Positions 32,809 to 40,191 of a DNA stretch of 61,871 nt are shown piece after piece. Made by a program: the position numbers and the translations under genes. This stretch comes from Alistipes senegalensis. Its GTDB lineage: Bacteria > Bacteroidota > Bacteroidia > Bacteroidales > Rikenellaceae. The stretch is from the NCBI GenBank assembly GCA_023665825.1, contig JAMPDE010000001.1, forward strand, positions 1,280,436 through 1,342,306, written 5' to 3'. Every line of letters starts with the position of its first letter. Position 1 is the first letter of the stretch. The notes beneath the pieces are model-generated. The model did no database searches, had not been told where the DNA came from, and saw nothing but the letters and a program-made list of their open reading frames with translations.

Positions 32809-33378
32809 ATGCGGATTTTTCGGGGTTTCGACGCTTTGCCGCATTTCCGGCATCCGGCCGTCACGGTCGGAACTTTCGACGGCGTGCATGCGGGCCACAG
32901 GGCATTGCTGGAATGTTTGGTCGCCGAAGCCCGTGCGCTCAATGGAGAAAGTGTCGTCTTGACATTCGATCCGCATCCGCGAATAACGCTCGGACGGGCA
33001 GATGATTTGTATCTGTTGACCACGCTCGATGAAAAAGCGGCTTTGTTGGAGTCGTTGGGGGTTGATGCGATGGTGGTTATTCCGTTCGACCGTGCATTCA
33101 GTGCCTTGTCCGGTGCGGAGTTCGTCGAACGGATATTGCTCGGGCGTATCGAGGCTGAAACGCTCGTCGCCGGATACGACCACCGCTTCGGGCATGACCG
33201 TTGCGATTGCGAAACGGCCGTCGCCGGTCGAATGAAAGTGGTGCGGGTCGCCGCATGCGAAGTAAACGGACAGCGGGTCAGCTCGACCGTCATTCGCCGA
33301 TTGCTGGCCGAAGGGAAACGCACCGAAGCAGAAAAGCTGGCCGGACACGAATTGAAAGAAAAGAGCATAGAATCATGA
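32809..33378 (+). CDS. FAD synthetase-like nucleotidyltransferase without riboflavin kinase domain
   Basis: A 189-residue protein matching only the N-terminal half of RibF. The nucleotidyltransferase motif VGTFDGVHAGHRALL is at about 19-33, VLTFDPHPR at about 49-57, FVERIL at about 105 and VSSTVIRRLLAEG at about 159-171. Normal RibF (about 310 residues) continues with a flavokinase domain, absent here: the reading frame ends and a thioesterase gene overlaps the stop. It could adenylate FMN to FAD or act on another substrate. A full RibF is probably encoded elsewhere. The downstream gene is unrelated in fold, so this is not a simple frameshift. Confidence 0.8.
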   Translation: MRIFRGFDALPHFRHPAVTVGTFDGVHAGHRALLECLVAEARALNGESVVLTFDPHPRITLGRADDLYLLTTLDEKAALLESLGVDAMVVIPFDRAFSALSGAEFVERILLGRIEAETLVAGYDHRFGHDRCDCETAVAGRMKVVRVAACEVNGQRVSSTVIRRLLAEGKRTEAEKLAGHELKEKSIES

Positions 33379-33788
33379 TTTCCTACGATTGCAACATTCG
33401 GGTGTGGTACAAGCACACTGATCAGATGAGTATCTGCCACCACTCCAATTACATCTGTTATTACGAAGCGGCCCGCAGTGAATTGTTGCGCTGGTTGGGC
33501 ATGTCGTTCGCCGAAGTGGAGCGGCGCGGCATCATGATGCCGATTTTGGAGGTGCAGTCGAAATACCACCGTCCGGCCTATTACGACGAGTTGTTGACCG
33601 TGCGCATCATGCTGAAAGAACGTCCTGCGGCGCGCATCAATTTCTTTTATGAAATTTATAACGGGCAGGGGCAATTGCTCAATACCGGTATGACCCAGTT
33701 GGGATTCATTCACAGCGATTCGCGTCGTCCGTGCCGGTGTCCCGAGTGGTTCATGGCGCTGCTTGACGAGCGTTGGACGGAAGAATAA
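33375..33788 (+). CDS. Hotdog-fold acyl-CoA thioesterase (YbgC-like)
   Basis: A 137-residue hotdog protein of the 4-hydroxybenzoyl-CoA thioesterase/YbgC group, which hydrolyses short acyl-CoA thioesters. The signature YKHTDQMSICHHSNYICYYEAAR (about 11-33) holds the catalytic Asp17, as in YxxTDxxGxxxHxxY. The ATG at 33375 overlaps the upstream stop (ATGA), so a longer upstream start is not used. Probably the last gene of the dnaN operon. Confidence 0.85.
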   Translation: MISYDCNIRVWYKHTDQMSICHHSNYICYYEAARSELLRWLGMSFAEVERRGIMMPILEVQSKYHRPAYYDELLTVRIMLKERPAARINFFYEIYNGQGQLLNTGMTQLGFIHSDSRRPCRCPEWFMALLDERWTEE

Positions 33789-33904
33789 ATCCTGCTTTTC
33801 TGCGCATGAAACGTTGTATCTGAATCGCTGTTCCGGGTTTGTCGGGGCCATCGCACGGCTCCGACCGGCAGTTTGTATTCATTTACTTGACATTTCATGC
33901 AACC

Positions 33905-34537
33905 ATGACGAAAATTTATCCCCGAACGGGCGACCGGCAAACGGTCTATCTGCGGGCGGTCGTGAACGACCCGCAAATCGAAATCGGCGACTATACCATA
34001 TACAACGATTTCGTTCATGATCCGCGCGACTTCGTGCAAAACAACGTGCTTTATCATTATCCGATTCACCGCGAACGGTTGATTATCGGTAAATTCTGTT
34101 CTATCGCCTGCGGTGCTAAATTTCTTTTTAACTGCGCCAATCATTCGTTGCGGTCGTTTTCGACCTATACATTTCCGCTTTTTTATGAAGCGTGGGGCTG
34201 CGAACGCGATCGAATCACCGATGCTTGGGATTGCAAAGGCGACATCGTCATCGGCAACGATGTATGGATAGGCTACGAAGCGGTGATTTTGGCTGGCGTG
34301 CACATCGGTGACGGGGCGATTATCGGGACCCGAGCGGTCGTTACGCACGATGTAGCACCTTATACGATTGTCGGTGGCGTACCTGCTCGCATGATTCGGA
34401 TGCGTTTCGATACGACAACCGTCAAGCGGCTTTTACGGCTTCGGTGGTGGGATTGGCCGTCAGAACGGATTCAGCGGTATTTGCCGCAAATTCAGTGCGG
34501 CGATATTCGCTGGCTTGAAAACAGTGTCGATAAGTAG
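33905..34537 (+). CDS. CatB/Vat-type xenobiotic acetyltransferase
   Basis: A 210-residue left-handed beta-helix acetyltransferase. The N-terminal part (IEIGDYTIYNDF) and NCANHSLRSFSTYTFPLF (about 78-95) resemble streptogramin and chloramphenicol acetyltransferases of the Vat/CatB type, with catalytic His in CANH. Hexapeptide repeats follow (GDIVIGNDVWIGYEAVILAGVHIGDGAIIGTRAVV). Many relatives in gut Bacteroidales are of unknown substrate, so antibiotic resistance is only a possibility. It is convergent with a small multidrug exporter gene. Confidence 0.8.
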   Translation: MTKIYPRTGDRQTVYLRAVVNDPQIEIGDYTIYNDFVHDPRDFVQNNVLYHYPIHRERLIIGKFCSIACGAKFLFNCANHSLRSFSTYTFPLFYEAWGCERDRITDAWDCKGDIVIGNDVWIGYEAVILAGVHIGDGAIIGTRAVVTHDVAPYTIVGGVPARMIRMRFDTTTVKRLLRLRWWDWPSERIQRYLPQIQCGDIRWLENSVDK

Positions 34538-34583
34538 CCGAAGCGTGAACCGGACTTAAATAAAAATCTGGCTCGCTATATCG

Positions 34584-34907
34584 TCAATGCACCATTTTAA
34601 GCCCTATGATTGAAATAAGCAGGGTGGAGAGGAAGAACACGCGCCAAAACGTAGCCGGTTCGTTGAAAAACAGAATCCCGACTATCACCGTGCCGACCGC
34701 TCCTATGCCCGTCCACACGGGGTAGGCCGTCCCGATAGGGATTGTTTGTACGGCTTTGGCGAGCAATATCATGCTCATGACGAGCATGATGATAAAACCC
34801 GCGCCCCACCAATACCATGCAGCACCTTCGAGACCTTTCATCTTGCCGAGACAGAAAGCGAATCCCGTTTCGCACAGACCGGCTGTGATAAGTATGATCC
34901 AATTCAT
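34584..34907 (-). CDS. Small multidrug resistance (SMR) family exporter, SugE/Gdx-like
   Basis: A 107-residue inner-membrane protein with four membrane helices and the conserved glutamate of helix 1 (LITAGLCETGFAF). The sequence GTAYPVWTGIGAVGTVIVGILFFNEP is typical of SMR proteins, which work as antiparallel dimers exchanging protons for cationic drugs or guanidinium. The start at 34907 (MNWIIL) is the natural family start. No guanidine riboswitch is visible upstream, so the substrate is open. Confidence 0.9.
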   Translation of the reverse strand: MNWIILITAGLCETGFAFCLGKMKGLEGAAWYWWGAGFIIMLVMSMILLAKAVQTIPIGTAYPVWTGIGAVGTVIVGILFFNEPATFWRVFFLSTLLISIIGLKMVH

Positions 34908-34941
34908 TTTGTTCTGAATGCAGCTTCTCCCGTAACGGATA

Positions 34942-34949
34942 CAAAGATA
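34942..34949 (-). promoter_or_regulatory. -7 promoter box of the SMR gene
   Basis: The minus strand reads TATCTTTG (TAnnTTTG), 34 nt before the ATG. Confidence 0.6.
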
Positions 34950-35002
34950 CTTATTTTCTCGGTTAGGATGTCGAGCATCCATTCAGAACGGAGAATTTTC
35001 CT

Positions 35003-35039
35003 GAAAAAGAACCGTCCTGCCCGTAAAAGGCAGGACGGT
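35003..35039 (-). terminator. Intrinsic terminator of htpG
   Basis: ACCGTCCTGCC (35011-35021) and GGCAGGACGGT (35029-35039) form an 11-bp stem with a 7-base loop. On the minus strand it is followed by TCTTTTTCAG. Confidence 0.88.
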
Positions 35040-35063
35040 TTCGGTATGAGTATTTCGCGGTTA

Positions 35064-37124
35064 TTACTTTTCGATCAGCGAAATCGAACGCTGGATAAAA
35101 TCGGTCAGATTCTTGCCTTTCAGCATACCGTTCGTCAGCAGAGCCAAGTCGATGATTTGTTTCACGAGTTTATTTTCGCTGCCGATCTCGGTCAACCGCT
35201 GGTTGCGTTCGTCGCGCAACGTAACGACCTTTTTCGACAGCTCCTCGCGCGTCGATTTTTCTTCGGGCGTGAAATCCGACTCCTTTTTATCCTTGACGAC
35301 CTCCTCGAACCGTTTTTCTTCGGCAACGGCGGCGTCGATTTTCTTGGTGATGGATTTCAGTTTGTCGCCGTACGCATTTTCAGCATCGGCCAAAATGTGG
35401 GCAACGATGGGGTGGTTGCCGTTCACCGCAATGGTAAAATGGTCGGGCATCTGGCCGTAGAATTGGCTCATGCCTCCACCGCCTGCGGCCGCCATATCTT
35501 TCATGCGCCGCATGAATTCGTTCTGCGTGATAACGACCGGCGCTTCGTTTTCGTCCATCGCCTCGAACGAGATGCTGTACTGGATTTTCTCGTCTTTCGG
35601 CATTTGGCTTTCGAATACGGGGCGTAGGATTTCCTGCTGCGCATCGGTCAGCGACATTTTAATGCTGTTTTCTTTCTGAATCAGCTTGTCGATGACGTCG
35701 CTGTCGACCCGCACGAACCGGCTCTCTTGGTTCTTCGATTCGTACCAGTTGATGTAGTGGCTGTCCAGCTGGCCGTTCATTTCGAGCACGTCGTAACCTT
35801 TGGCTTTGGCCGCTTCGAGGAACGTGTGTTTCTCGACCGGATCATCGACATAAAGGAATATAACCGTTTTGTTTTTGTCCGTCTGGTTTTCCTTGACCTT
35901 TTCGAGATACTCTTTCGCCGTGAAATACTTTCCGTCGACGTTCTTCCACAACATGAAGTTTTCGGCCTTTTCAGCGAATTTCTCATCGGTCAGAATGCCG
36001 TACTGAATGAAAATTTTCAGGTCGTCCCACTTGGCTTCGTAGTCGGTGCGCATCGTCGTGAAGAGTTCCTGCAACCGGTCGGCCACCTTGCGGGTGATGT
36101 AGCTCGAAATTTTCTTGACATTGGCGTCGCTTTGCAGGTAGCTGCGCGACACGTTCAGCGGAATGTCGGGCGAGTCGATAACGCCGTGCAACAAGGTCAG
36201 ATACTCCGGTACGATTCCCTCGACTTGGTCGGTGACGTAGACCTGATTGGAATAGAGCTGGATTTTGTTCTTCTGAATCTCGAAGTTGTTGCGGATCTTC
36301 GGGAAGTAGAGGATGCCGGTCAGGTGGAACGGATAGTCGATGTTCAGATGAATGTAGAACAGCGGGTCATCGCTCATCGGATAGAGTTCGCGATAGAACT
36401 CCTTGTATTGTTCTTCGGTAATATCCGACGGCTTGCGCGTCCAAAGCGGGTCGGTGTCGTTGATGACGTTGTCTTTCTCCGTGTCGACATATTTGCCGTC
36501 TTTCCACTCTTTTACCTTGCCGAATACGATGGGCACGGGGAGGAAACGGCAGTACTTGCGCAACAACTCCTGCACTTTGTCGCTTTCGGCGTATTCCGAC
36601 GTGTCTTCGGAGAGATGCAGAATGATGGTCGTGCCGCGATCGTGCACCTCGTCGGTTTCTTCCATTTCGAATTCGGGCGTACCCGTGCAGCTCCAATGTA
36701 CGGTTTTGGCTCCTTCCTTATACGATTTGGTGATGATTTCCACCTTGTCCGACACCATGAACGACGAATAGAAACCCAATCCGAAGTGGCCGATAATCGC
36801 TTGGTTTTTGTATTTCTCCATGAACTCTTCGGCACCGGAGAATGCGATTTGGTTGATGTAGCGGTCGACTTCGTCGGCGGTCATGCCGATGCCGCGATCG
36901 GTAACAGTGAGCGTCTTTTTCTCTTTGTCTACCGCGACGCGAATCGAGAGGTCGCCCAATTCACCTTTCATTTCGCCGATGGACGAAAAGGTTTTCAGTT
37001 TTTGGGTGGCATCTACGGCATTGGAAATCAACTCGCGCAGAAAAATTTCGTGATCCGAATAGAGGAACTTCTTGATGACGGGAAAGATGTTTTCCGTCGT
37101 AACTCCGATTTTTCCGTTTTTCAT
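35064..37124 (-). CDS. htpG: Molecular chaperone HtpG (Hsp90 family)
   Basis: A 686-residue ATP-dependent cytosolic chaperone. The N-terminal GHKL ATPase domain shows ELISNAVDATQK, DRGIGMTADEV, GHFGLGFYSSFMV and the GTTIILHL stretch. The middle domain includes LNVSRSYLQSDANV, and the C-terminal dimerisation domain is complete. The start at 37124 (MKNGKIGVTTENIFPVIKK) matches the family. The upstream ATG at 37190 adds a non-homologous stretch. Confidence 0.97.
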   Translation of the reverse strand: MKNGKIGVTTENIFPVIKKFLYSDHEIFLRELISNAVDATQKLKTFSSIGEMKGELGDLSIRVAVDKEKKTLTVTDRGIGMTADEVDRYINQIAFSGAEEFMEKYKNQAIIGHFGLGFYSSFMVSDKVEIITKSYKEGAKTVHWSCTGTPEFEMEETDEVHDRGTTIILHLSEDTSEYAESDKVQELLRKYCRFLPVPIVFGKVKEWKDGKYVDTEKDNVINDTDPLWTRKPSDITEEQYKEFYRELYPMSDDPLFYIHLNIDYPFHLTGILYFPKIRNNFEIQKNKIQLYSNQVYVTDQVEGIVPEYLTLLHGVIDSPDIPLNVSRSYLQSDANVKKISSYITRKVADRLQELFTTMRTDYEAKWDDLKIFIQYGILTDEKFAEKAENFMLWKNVDGKYFTAKEYLEKVKENQTDKNKTVIFLYVDDPVEKHTFLEAAKAKGYDVLEMNGQLDSHYINWYESKNQESRFVRVDSDVIDKLIQKENSIKMSLTDAQQEILRPVFESQMPKDEKIQYSISFEAMDENEAPVVITQNEFMRRMKDMAAAGGGGMSQFYGQMPDHFTIAVNGNHPIVAHILADAENAYGDKLKSITKKIDAAVAEEKRFEEVVKDKKESDFTPEEKSTREELSKKVVTLRDERNQRLTEIGSENKLVKQIIDLALLTNGMLKGKNLTDFIQRSISLIEK

Positions 37125-37381
37125 GGTTGGTGTCAGTTGTTTTTGAGTTTTTTTGTTTGCTTGGCGATGCAACAAAGGGTGTGCCAGCACCTTTTTTCTG
37201 CCATTTTGACAGTCGCAGGCTGACAGCTGTTGCAGGTATCGATAAAAAAGCGGTGAAAAAAGAGCCTTTGCAAAAAAAATCGTATCTTCGTACCGAACTT
37301 AAATAGACGTGCCTATGAAGTAAAACCATGAAAGTCATCCCGTGCCGTCGGTAAAATCAGCGGCATAACATAATAAAACGT

Positions 37382-37389
37382 TATCTTTA
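37382..37389 (+). promoter_or_regulatory. -7 promoter box placing a transcript start at the base of the RNA element
   Basis: TATCTTTA (TAnnTTTG with one change) ends four bases before helix P1 of the element, so a transcript would begin almost exactly at the first paired base. No TTTG is seen at -33. Confidence 0.5.
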
Positions 37390-37392
37390 ATC

Positions 37393-37546
37393 CTGCTTGT
37401 CGAAATCTGGAAAATTTCAAAAACAAGTAGCCGGAATGAAGTTTGGCGTTCACGTGTTTACACGTGGACTTTATTCTGATATTGGCTACTTTGGGTATTC
37501 CAGAACCTCGACAAGCGGATAGAAGGATTTTGTTCCACGTTTTTTT
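37393..37546 (+). ncRNA. Structured RNA element, copy 2 (five-helix rod ending in a U-run)
   Basis: Helices seen directly are: P1 37393-37403 with 37508-37518 (11 pairs); P2 37406-37412 with 37498-37504 (TCTGGAA/TTCCAGA); P3 37425-37432 with 37484-37491 (AAGTAGCC/GGCTACTT); P4 37434-37442 with 37468-37476 (GAATGAAGT/ACTTTATTC); and P5 CACGTG 37451-37456 with 37461-37466. P1 to P5 are in the same order as in the copy at 1494-1637 but use different bases, so pairing is kept while sequence changes. Blocks shared by both copies are TTTCA-AAAC, GTTCACG, CGTGG, ACCTCG, GGATA and TCCACG plus a T-run (here 37540-37546). A -7 box just upstream suggests it is the 5' end of a transcript. It is either a separate small RNA or the leader of the gene at 37606. 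Family not identified. Confidence 0.75.
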
Positions 37547-37605
37547 ATGTCCTTATTCGAAAACTAACCCGCCGTGGAACCGGCATTCTTAATGCCTAAA
37601 AAATA

Positions 37606-38316
37606 ATGAAAAAAATCGTATTGCTTTTTGTGTCGCTTTTTATGCTCGGCTTTTCCGGTATCACTTATGCCGCCAAAACAGTAACATTTACCGTATCGCT
37701 TCAAAGTCTTCCGGCCGGAGCGAAAGTGTATTATAAAGGTCAATTGGTGAGTATGACGACGCCTGCCACTATTTCCTTGTCCGTACCTAAAAAAGAGTGG
37801 AAGGATAGAATCGAGCTAACTTTTGTTAAAGAAGGTTATCCTGACAAAATAGTTTATATACAAGCGAATCTACTATTTGGTCCAATGATGCCCTTGTCTG
37901 CAAATTGTGAGTTTGAAAAAGGAGCAGCGTATATTAATGACACCTCCATTCAAGCCGGTGAAGCACATACGGTAGTCAGCCGCGACAATGCCGGAGCTTC
38001 GGCGTTGGAGCGGACGATTATCCGATGGTTCTTCGATTCGGCTCCGCAGGGGGCGCAGGTTTACTGGCGCGTCATTTCGAGCATTCCGGCCGAAGTGAAG
38101 AACACCAACGAAAACTACATGGGCACGACGCCGTACGAGGAAACCCGTTCGTTCAACATTCTGGGGCTGACGTACGAAAATTCGCGCGACGTGCAGGTCG
38201 AGGTGAAAATCAAAAAACGCGGCTATTACGACGGCGTGAAGCGATTCAACGTTCGGCAGGCCATCGACCAGCAGGAGATAAGCAGTTTTTATGAGCTTGT
38301 TCCGAAAGAGGAGTAA
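37606..38316 (+). CDS. Secreted protein of unknown function, PEGA-like beta domains
   Basis: A 236-residue protein with signal peptide MKKIVLLFVSLFMLGFSGITYA. The mature part has two segments with PEGA-like or surface-layer-type beta patterns: LQSLPAGAKVYYKGQLVSMTTPATISL (about 32-58) and SAPQGAQVYWR...YMGTTPYEETRSFNI (about 145-187). Such domains are small beta-sandwiches of unknown binding role. I do not recognise the whole protein. The first half of the gene (to about 37960) is clearly AT-rich while the second half is GC-rich like the rest of the window, which suggests a recombination join inside the gene. It follows structured RNA copy 2. Confidence 0.7.
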   Translation: MKKIVLLFVSLFMLGFSGITYAAKTVTFTVSLQSLPAGAKVYYKGQLVSMTTPATISLSVPKKEWKDRIELTFVKEGYPDKIVYIQANLLFGPMMPLSANCEFEKGAAYINDTSIQAGEAHTVVSRDNAGASALERTIIRWFFDSAPQGAQVYWRVISSIPAEVKNTNENYMGTTPYEETRSFNILGLTYENSRDVQVEVKIKKRGYYDGVKRFNVRQAIDQQEISSFYELVPKEE

Positions 38317-38317
38317 A

Positions 38318-38352
38318 GAAATCGGGCCGGTCATTGACCGGCCCGATTTCTT
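38318..38352. terminator. Strong terminator after the secreted-protein gene
   Basis: GAAATCGGGCCGGTC (38318-38332) and GACCGGCCCGATTTC (38336-38350) form a perfect 15-bp stem with loop ATT. It lies between convergent genes and may serve both. Confidence 0.85.
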
Positions 38353-38417
38353 AGATTCGCAGTGCTGTTTTCACCTCTATGGAAACTGGCGACTTATCGT
38401 TCATCGCTGCGACGTTA

Positions 38418-38849
38418 TCATGCTTTGGACGCGAATTTTTCCATCGGTCGGATGAACGACCATGTGGAATGAATGACGTGCCACTCGCCATTTTCCTCCA
38501 ATTGATACACCTCGATGCAGTTGTATTCCATATCGAGGAGCGTGGTTTTTGCGAAAAGCTGGTAGGTGAGCACCGCCATATCCTTTCCGATTTGCACACG
38601 AGGATTGCGGAACTCGTAATCGTCGGCAAACAGTTTTCCCTCGATTGTTTTGAGGAATTGAGCGATTGTCGCATGGTCATCCACGCGCTCCGCACCGACC
38701 GAATCGAAGTAGGTGAAACTGCGCTTCGACCAAAGCTGTTCGTAGCCGGAGGTATCTCCGTTGAACCATTTGTCGAGTGCGGCTTTTTCCAGTCCGATGA
38801 TGTGTTCGGCAAGTTTGCGTTCTTCGTCCGTATAAACCTCTGTTGCCAT
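38418..38849 (-). CDS. NTF2-like (SnoaL/DUF4440-type) protein
   Basis: A 143-residue cytoplasmic protein with the NTF2-like cone fold. An N-terminal helix pair with AALDKWFNGDTSGYEQLWS is followed by FLKTIEGKLFADDYEFRNPRVQIGKDMAVLTYQLF and a C-terminal WHVIHSTWSF. Family members bind small hydrophobic ligands or act as steroid-isomerase-like enzymes, and no function can be given here. It is last in the leftward run dnaE-trxA-mutarotase, 13 bp after the mutarotase stop. Confidence 0.72.
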   Translation of the reverse strand: MATEVYTDEERKLAEHIIGLEKAALDKWFNGDTSGYEQLWSKRSFTYFDSVGAERVDDHATIAQFLKTIEGKLFADDYEFRNPRVQIGKDMAVLTYQLFAKTTLLDMEYNCIEVYQLEENGEWHVIHSTWSFIRPMEKFASKA

Positions 38850-38862
38850 ATTTTTCGTAACG

Positions 38863-39855
38863 CTATTTTGCGTACAGCTTGAACTTCATCGAGAACGTTT
38901 CGCCGGGAGCGATGCTACGGAAACCGGCCGCTTCGGGGTCGGCAGCGTTCGGTGCATTCGTAATCCATGACTGCGGTTCCGGGCAGCAATAGGGTACTTG
39001 CCCGCCGTTGTTCCAAATCGTCCAGTAGGTCGTCATGTCGTCTACTTCGTAGAACGCGCGAACGCCCGTTTTTTTGTTTTCGACCAATGCACCGCGATAG
39101 GGCTTTCCGTCGACGTCGATTTCACGCAAGGTGAAACCGGCTTCGATTGGGGCGCAGTCCGTTACCTGCAATCCGCCCTCCCGCAATTGGGAAAACTGTT
39201 CCGTGAGGGGCAGTTTCCGACCGGTCGGCAGGTTGCGTTCATTGAGTTCGACTTGCTCGCCGACAGCCACGCGCATTGCATAATCCTTTGCCTCTCCGCC
39301 TGCGAACGGGATGCACAGCGGCGTGTGGAACCCGACCCCGACCGGCATGCGCTGTTCGCTGCGGTTGGTGAACGTTACTTCCTGCTTCAATCCGTCGGTA
39401 CTCAACCGGTAGATGATTTTGCATTTGAACTCGTGCGGGAAATCCTTGTAAATGGCGTCGTTTCCGGCGTTCGAATAGTAGCGGCATTCGACCAGCACTT
39501 CGTCGTCGGTTTCGCGGGCTTTCGATACGACGAACGGTAGCCCTTTGATGATTCCGTGATGATAGTTGTGCTCTTTCTCAATGGTGATAGGGTACTGGTA
39601 CGTGCGCCCCTCGAACGTGTAACGCCCGTCGGCAATCCGGTTGGGCGGAAAGAGCAGCGGCAGCCCGAATATCTGCGGACGGCTCTTGAACGTTTCGATT
39701 TCGTCGGTCGCGGGAGTGCGCAGAATCTCTACTCCCAGCCGCGTATTAGCTAACCTTACGAGGTTAGCTCCCACCGACGGAATAAGCAGGGCCGTGTAGT
39801 CTCCTTTGGCGAATTCGACGGCTTGCAAGCCGTTCCAATCTATGCAACGCAGCAT
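38863..39855 (-). CDS. Aldose 1-epimerase (galactose mutarotase) family protein
   Basis: A 330-residue beta-supersandwich protein that would interconvert alpha and beta anomers of an aldose. Features are FGLPLLFPPNRIADGRYTFEGRTY (about 62-85), NYHHGIIKGLPF with the catalytic-type histidine, GFHTPLCIPF, and a late acidic stretch. The residues differ enough from GalM that substrate is unsure; relatives are often called DUF-type aldose epimerases. Its start is one base after the trxA stop, so the genes are co-transcribed. Confidence 0.82.
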   Translation of the reverse strand: MLRCIDWNGLQAVEFAKGDYTALLIPSVGANLVRLANTRLGVEILRTPATDEIETFKSRPQIFGLPLLFPPNRIADGRYTFEGRTYQYPITIEKEHNYHHGIIKGLPFVVSKARETDDEVLVECRYYSNAGNDAIYKDFPHEFKCKIIYRLSTDGLKQEVTFTNRSEQRMPVGVGFHTPLCIPFAGGEAKDYAMRVAVGEQVELNERNLPTGRKLPLTEQFSQLREGGLQVTDCAPIEAGFTLREIDVDGKPYRGALVENKKTGVRAFYEVDDMTTYWTIWNNGGQVPYCCPEPQSWITNAPNAADPEAAGFRSIAPGETFSMKFKLYAK

Positions 39856-39856
39856 C

Positions 39857-40171
39857 TTACAGCAGTTTTTCGATTTTCGCTTTCAGCGCATCTTTCGAGC
39901 AGGCACCGACCTGTTTGTCGACCAATTCGCCGTTTTTCAGGAAAACGATAGTCGGGATGTTGCGTACGCCGTATTTCGCAGTGATTTCGTCGTTTTCCTC
40001 GACGTCGCACTTGCCGATGACCACCTTGTCACCGTATTCGGCGGCCAGTTCGTCGACGATCGGTGCGATCATGCGGCAGGGGCCGCACCACTCGGCCCAA
40101 AAATCGATGACGACGGGTTTGCCGGAGGTCATGACCTCCTCGAAATTCGTTTGGTTGATTGCTAATGCCAT
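39857..40171 (-). CDS. trxA: Thioredoxin
   Basis: A 104-residue cytosolic disulfide reductase with the active site WCGPC (about residues 28-32), the preceding PVVIDFWAE, and the conserved cis-proline region (VRNIPTIVFLKNGE). Full length and typical. It lies 20 bp after dnaE on the same strand. Confidence 0.96.
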   Translation of the reverse strand: MALAINQTNFEEVMTSGKPVVIDFWAEWCGPCRMIAPIVDELAAEYGDKVVIGKCDVEENDEITAKYGVRNIPTIVFLKNGELVDKQVGACSKDALKAKIEKLL

Positions 40172-40191
40172 AACAGTTTGTTTTTAGTTTT

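Larger units (their letters stand above)
37125..37605. other. 481-bp intergenic region between htpG and a secreted-protein gene
   Basis: It holds the htpG upstream region (no clear minus-strand -33/-7 pair), a TATCTTCG box at 37283-37290 on the plus strand of doubtful use, a tiny ORF at 37328-37354 (MKVIPCRR) that I do not call a gene, the -7 box and structured RNA copy 2, and a 6-bp hairpin GGCATT/AATGCC (37582-37587/37591-37596) ten bases before the next ATG. Confidence 0.7.

Noticed and set aside
32809-33788. Frameshifted RibF split into two genes
   Set aside because: The downstream frame encodes a hotdog thioesterase with its own signature, not a flavokinase domain.
34908-34941. Guanidine (ykkC-type) riboswitch before the SMR exporter
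   Set aside because: The leader is about 30 nt and has no such motif.
37328-37354. Tiny ORF MKVIPCRR before RNA copy 2
   Set aside because: Eight codons, no ribosome-binding signal, no matching ORF near copy 1. It could be chance.
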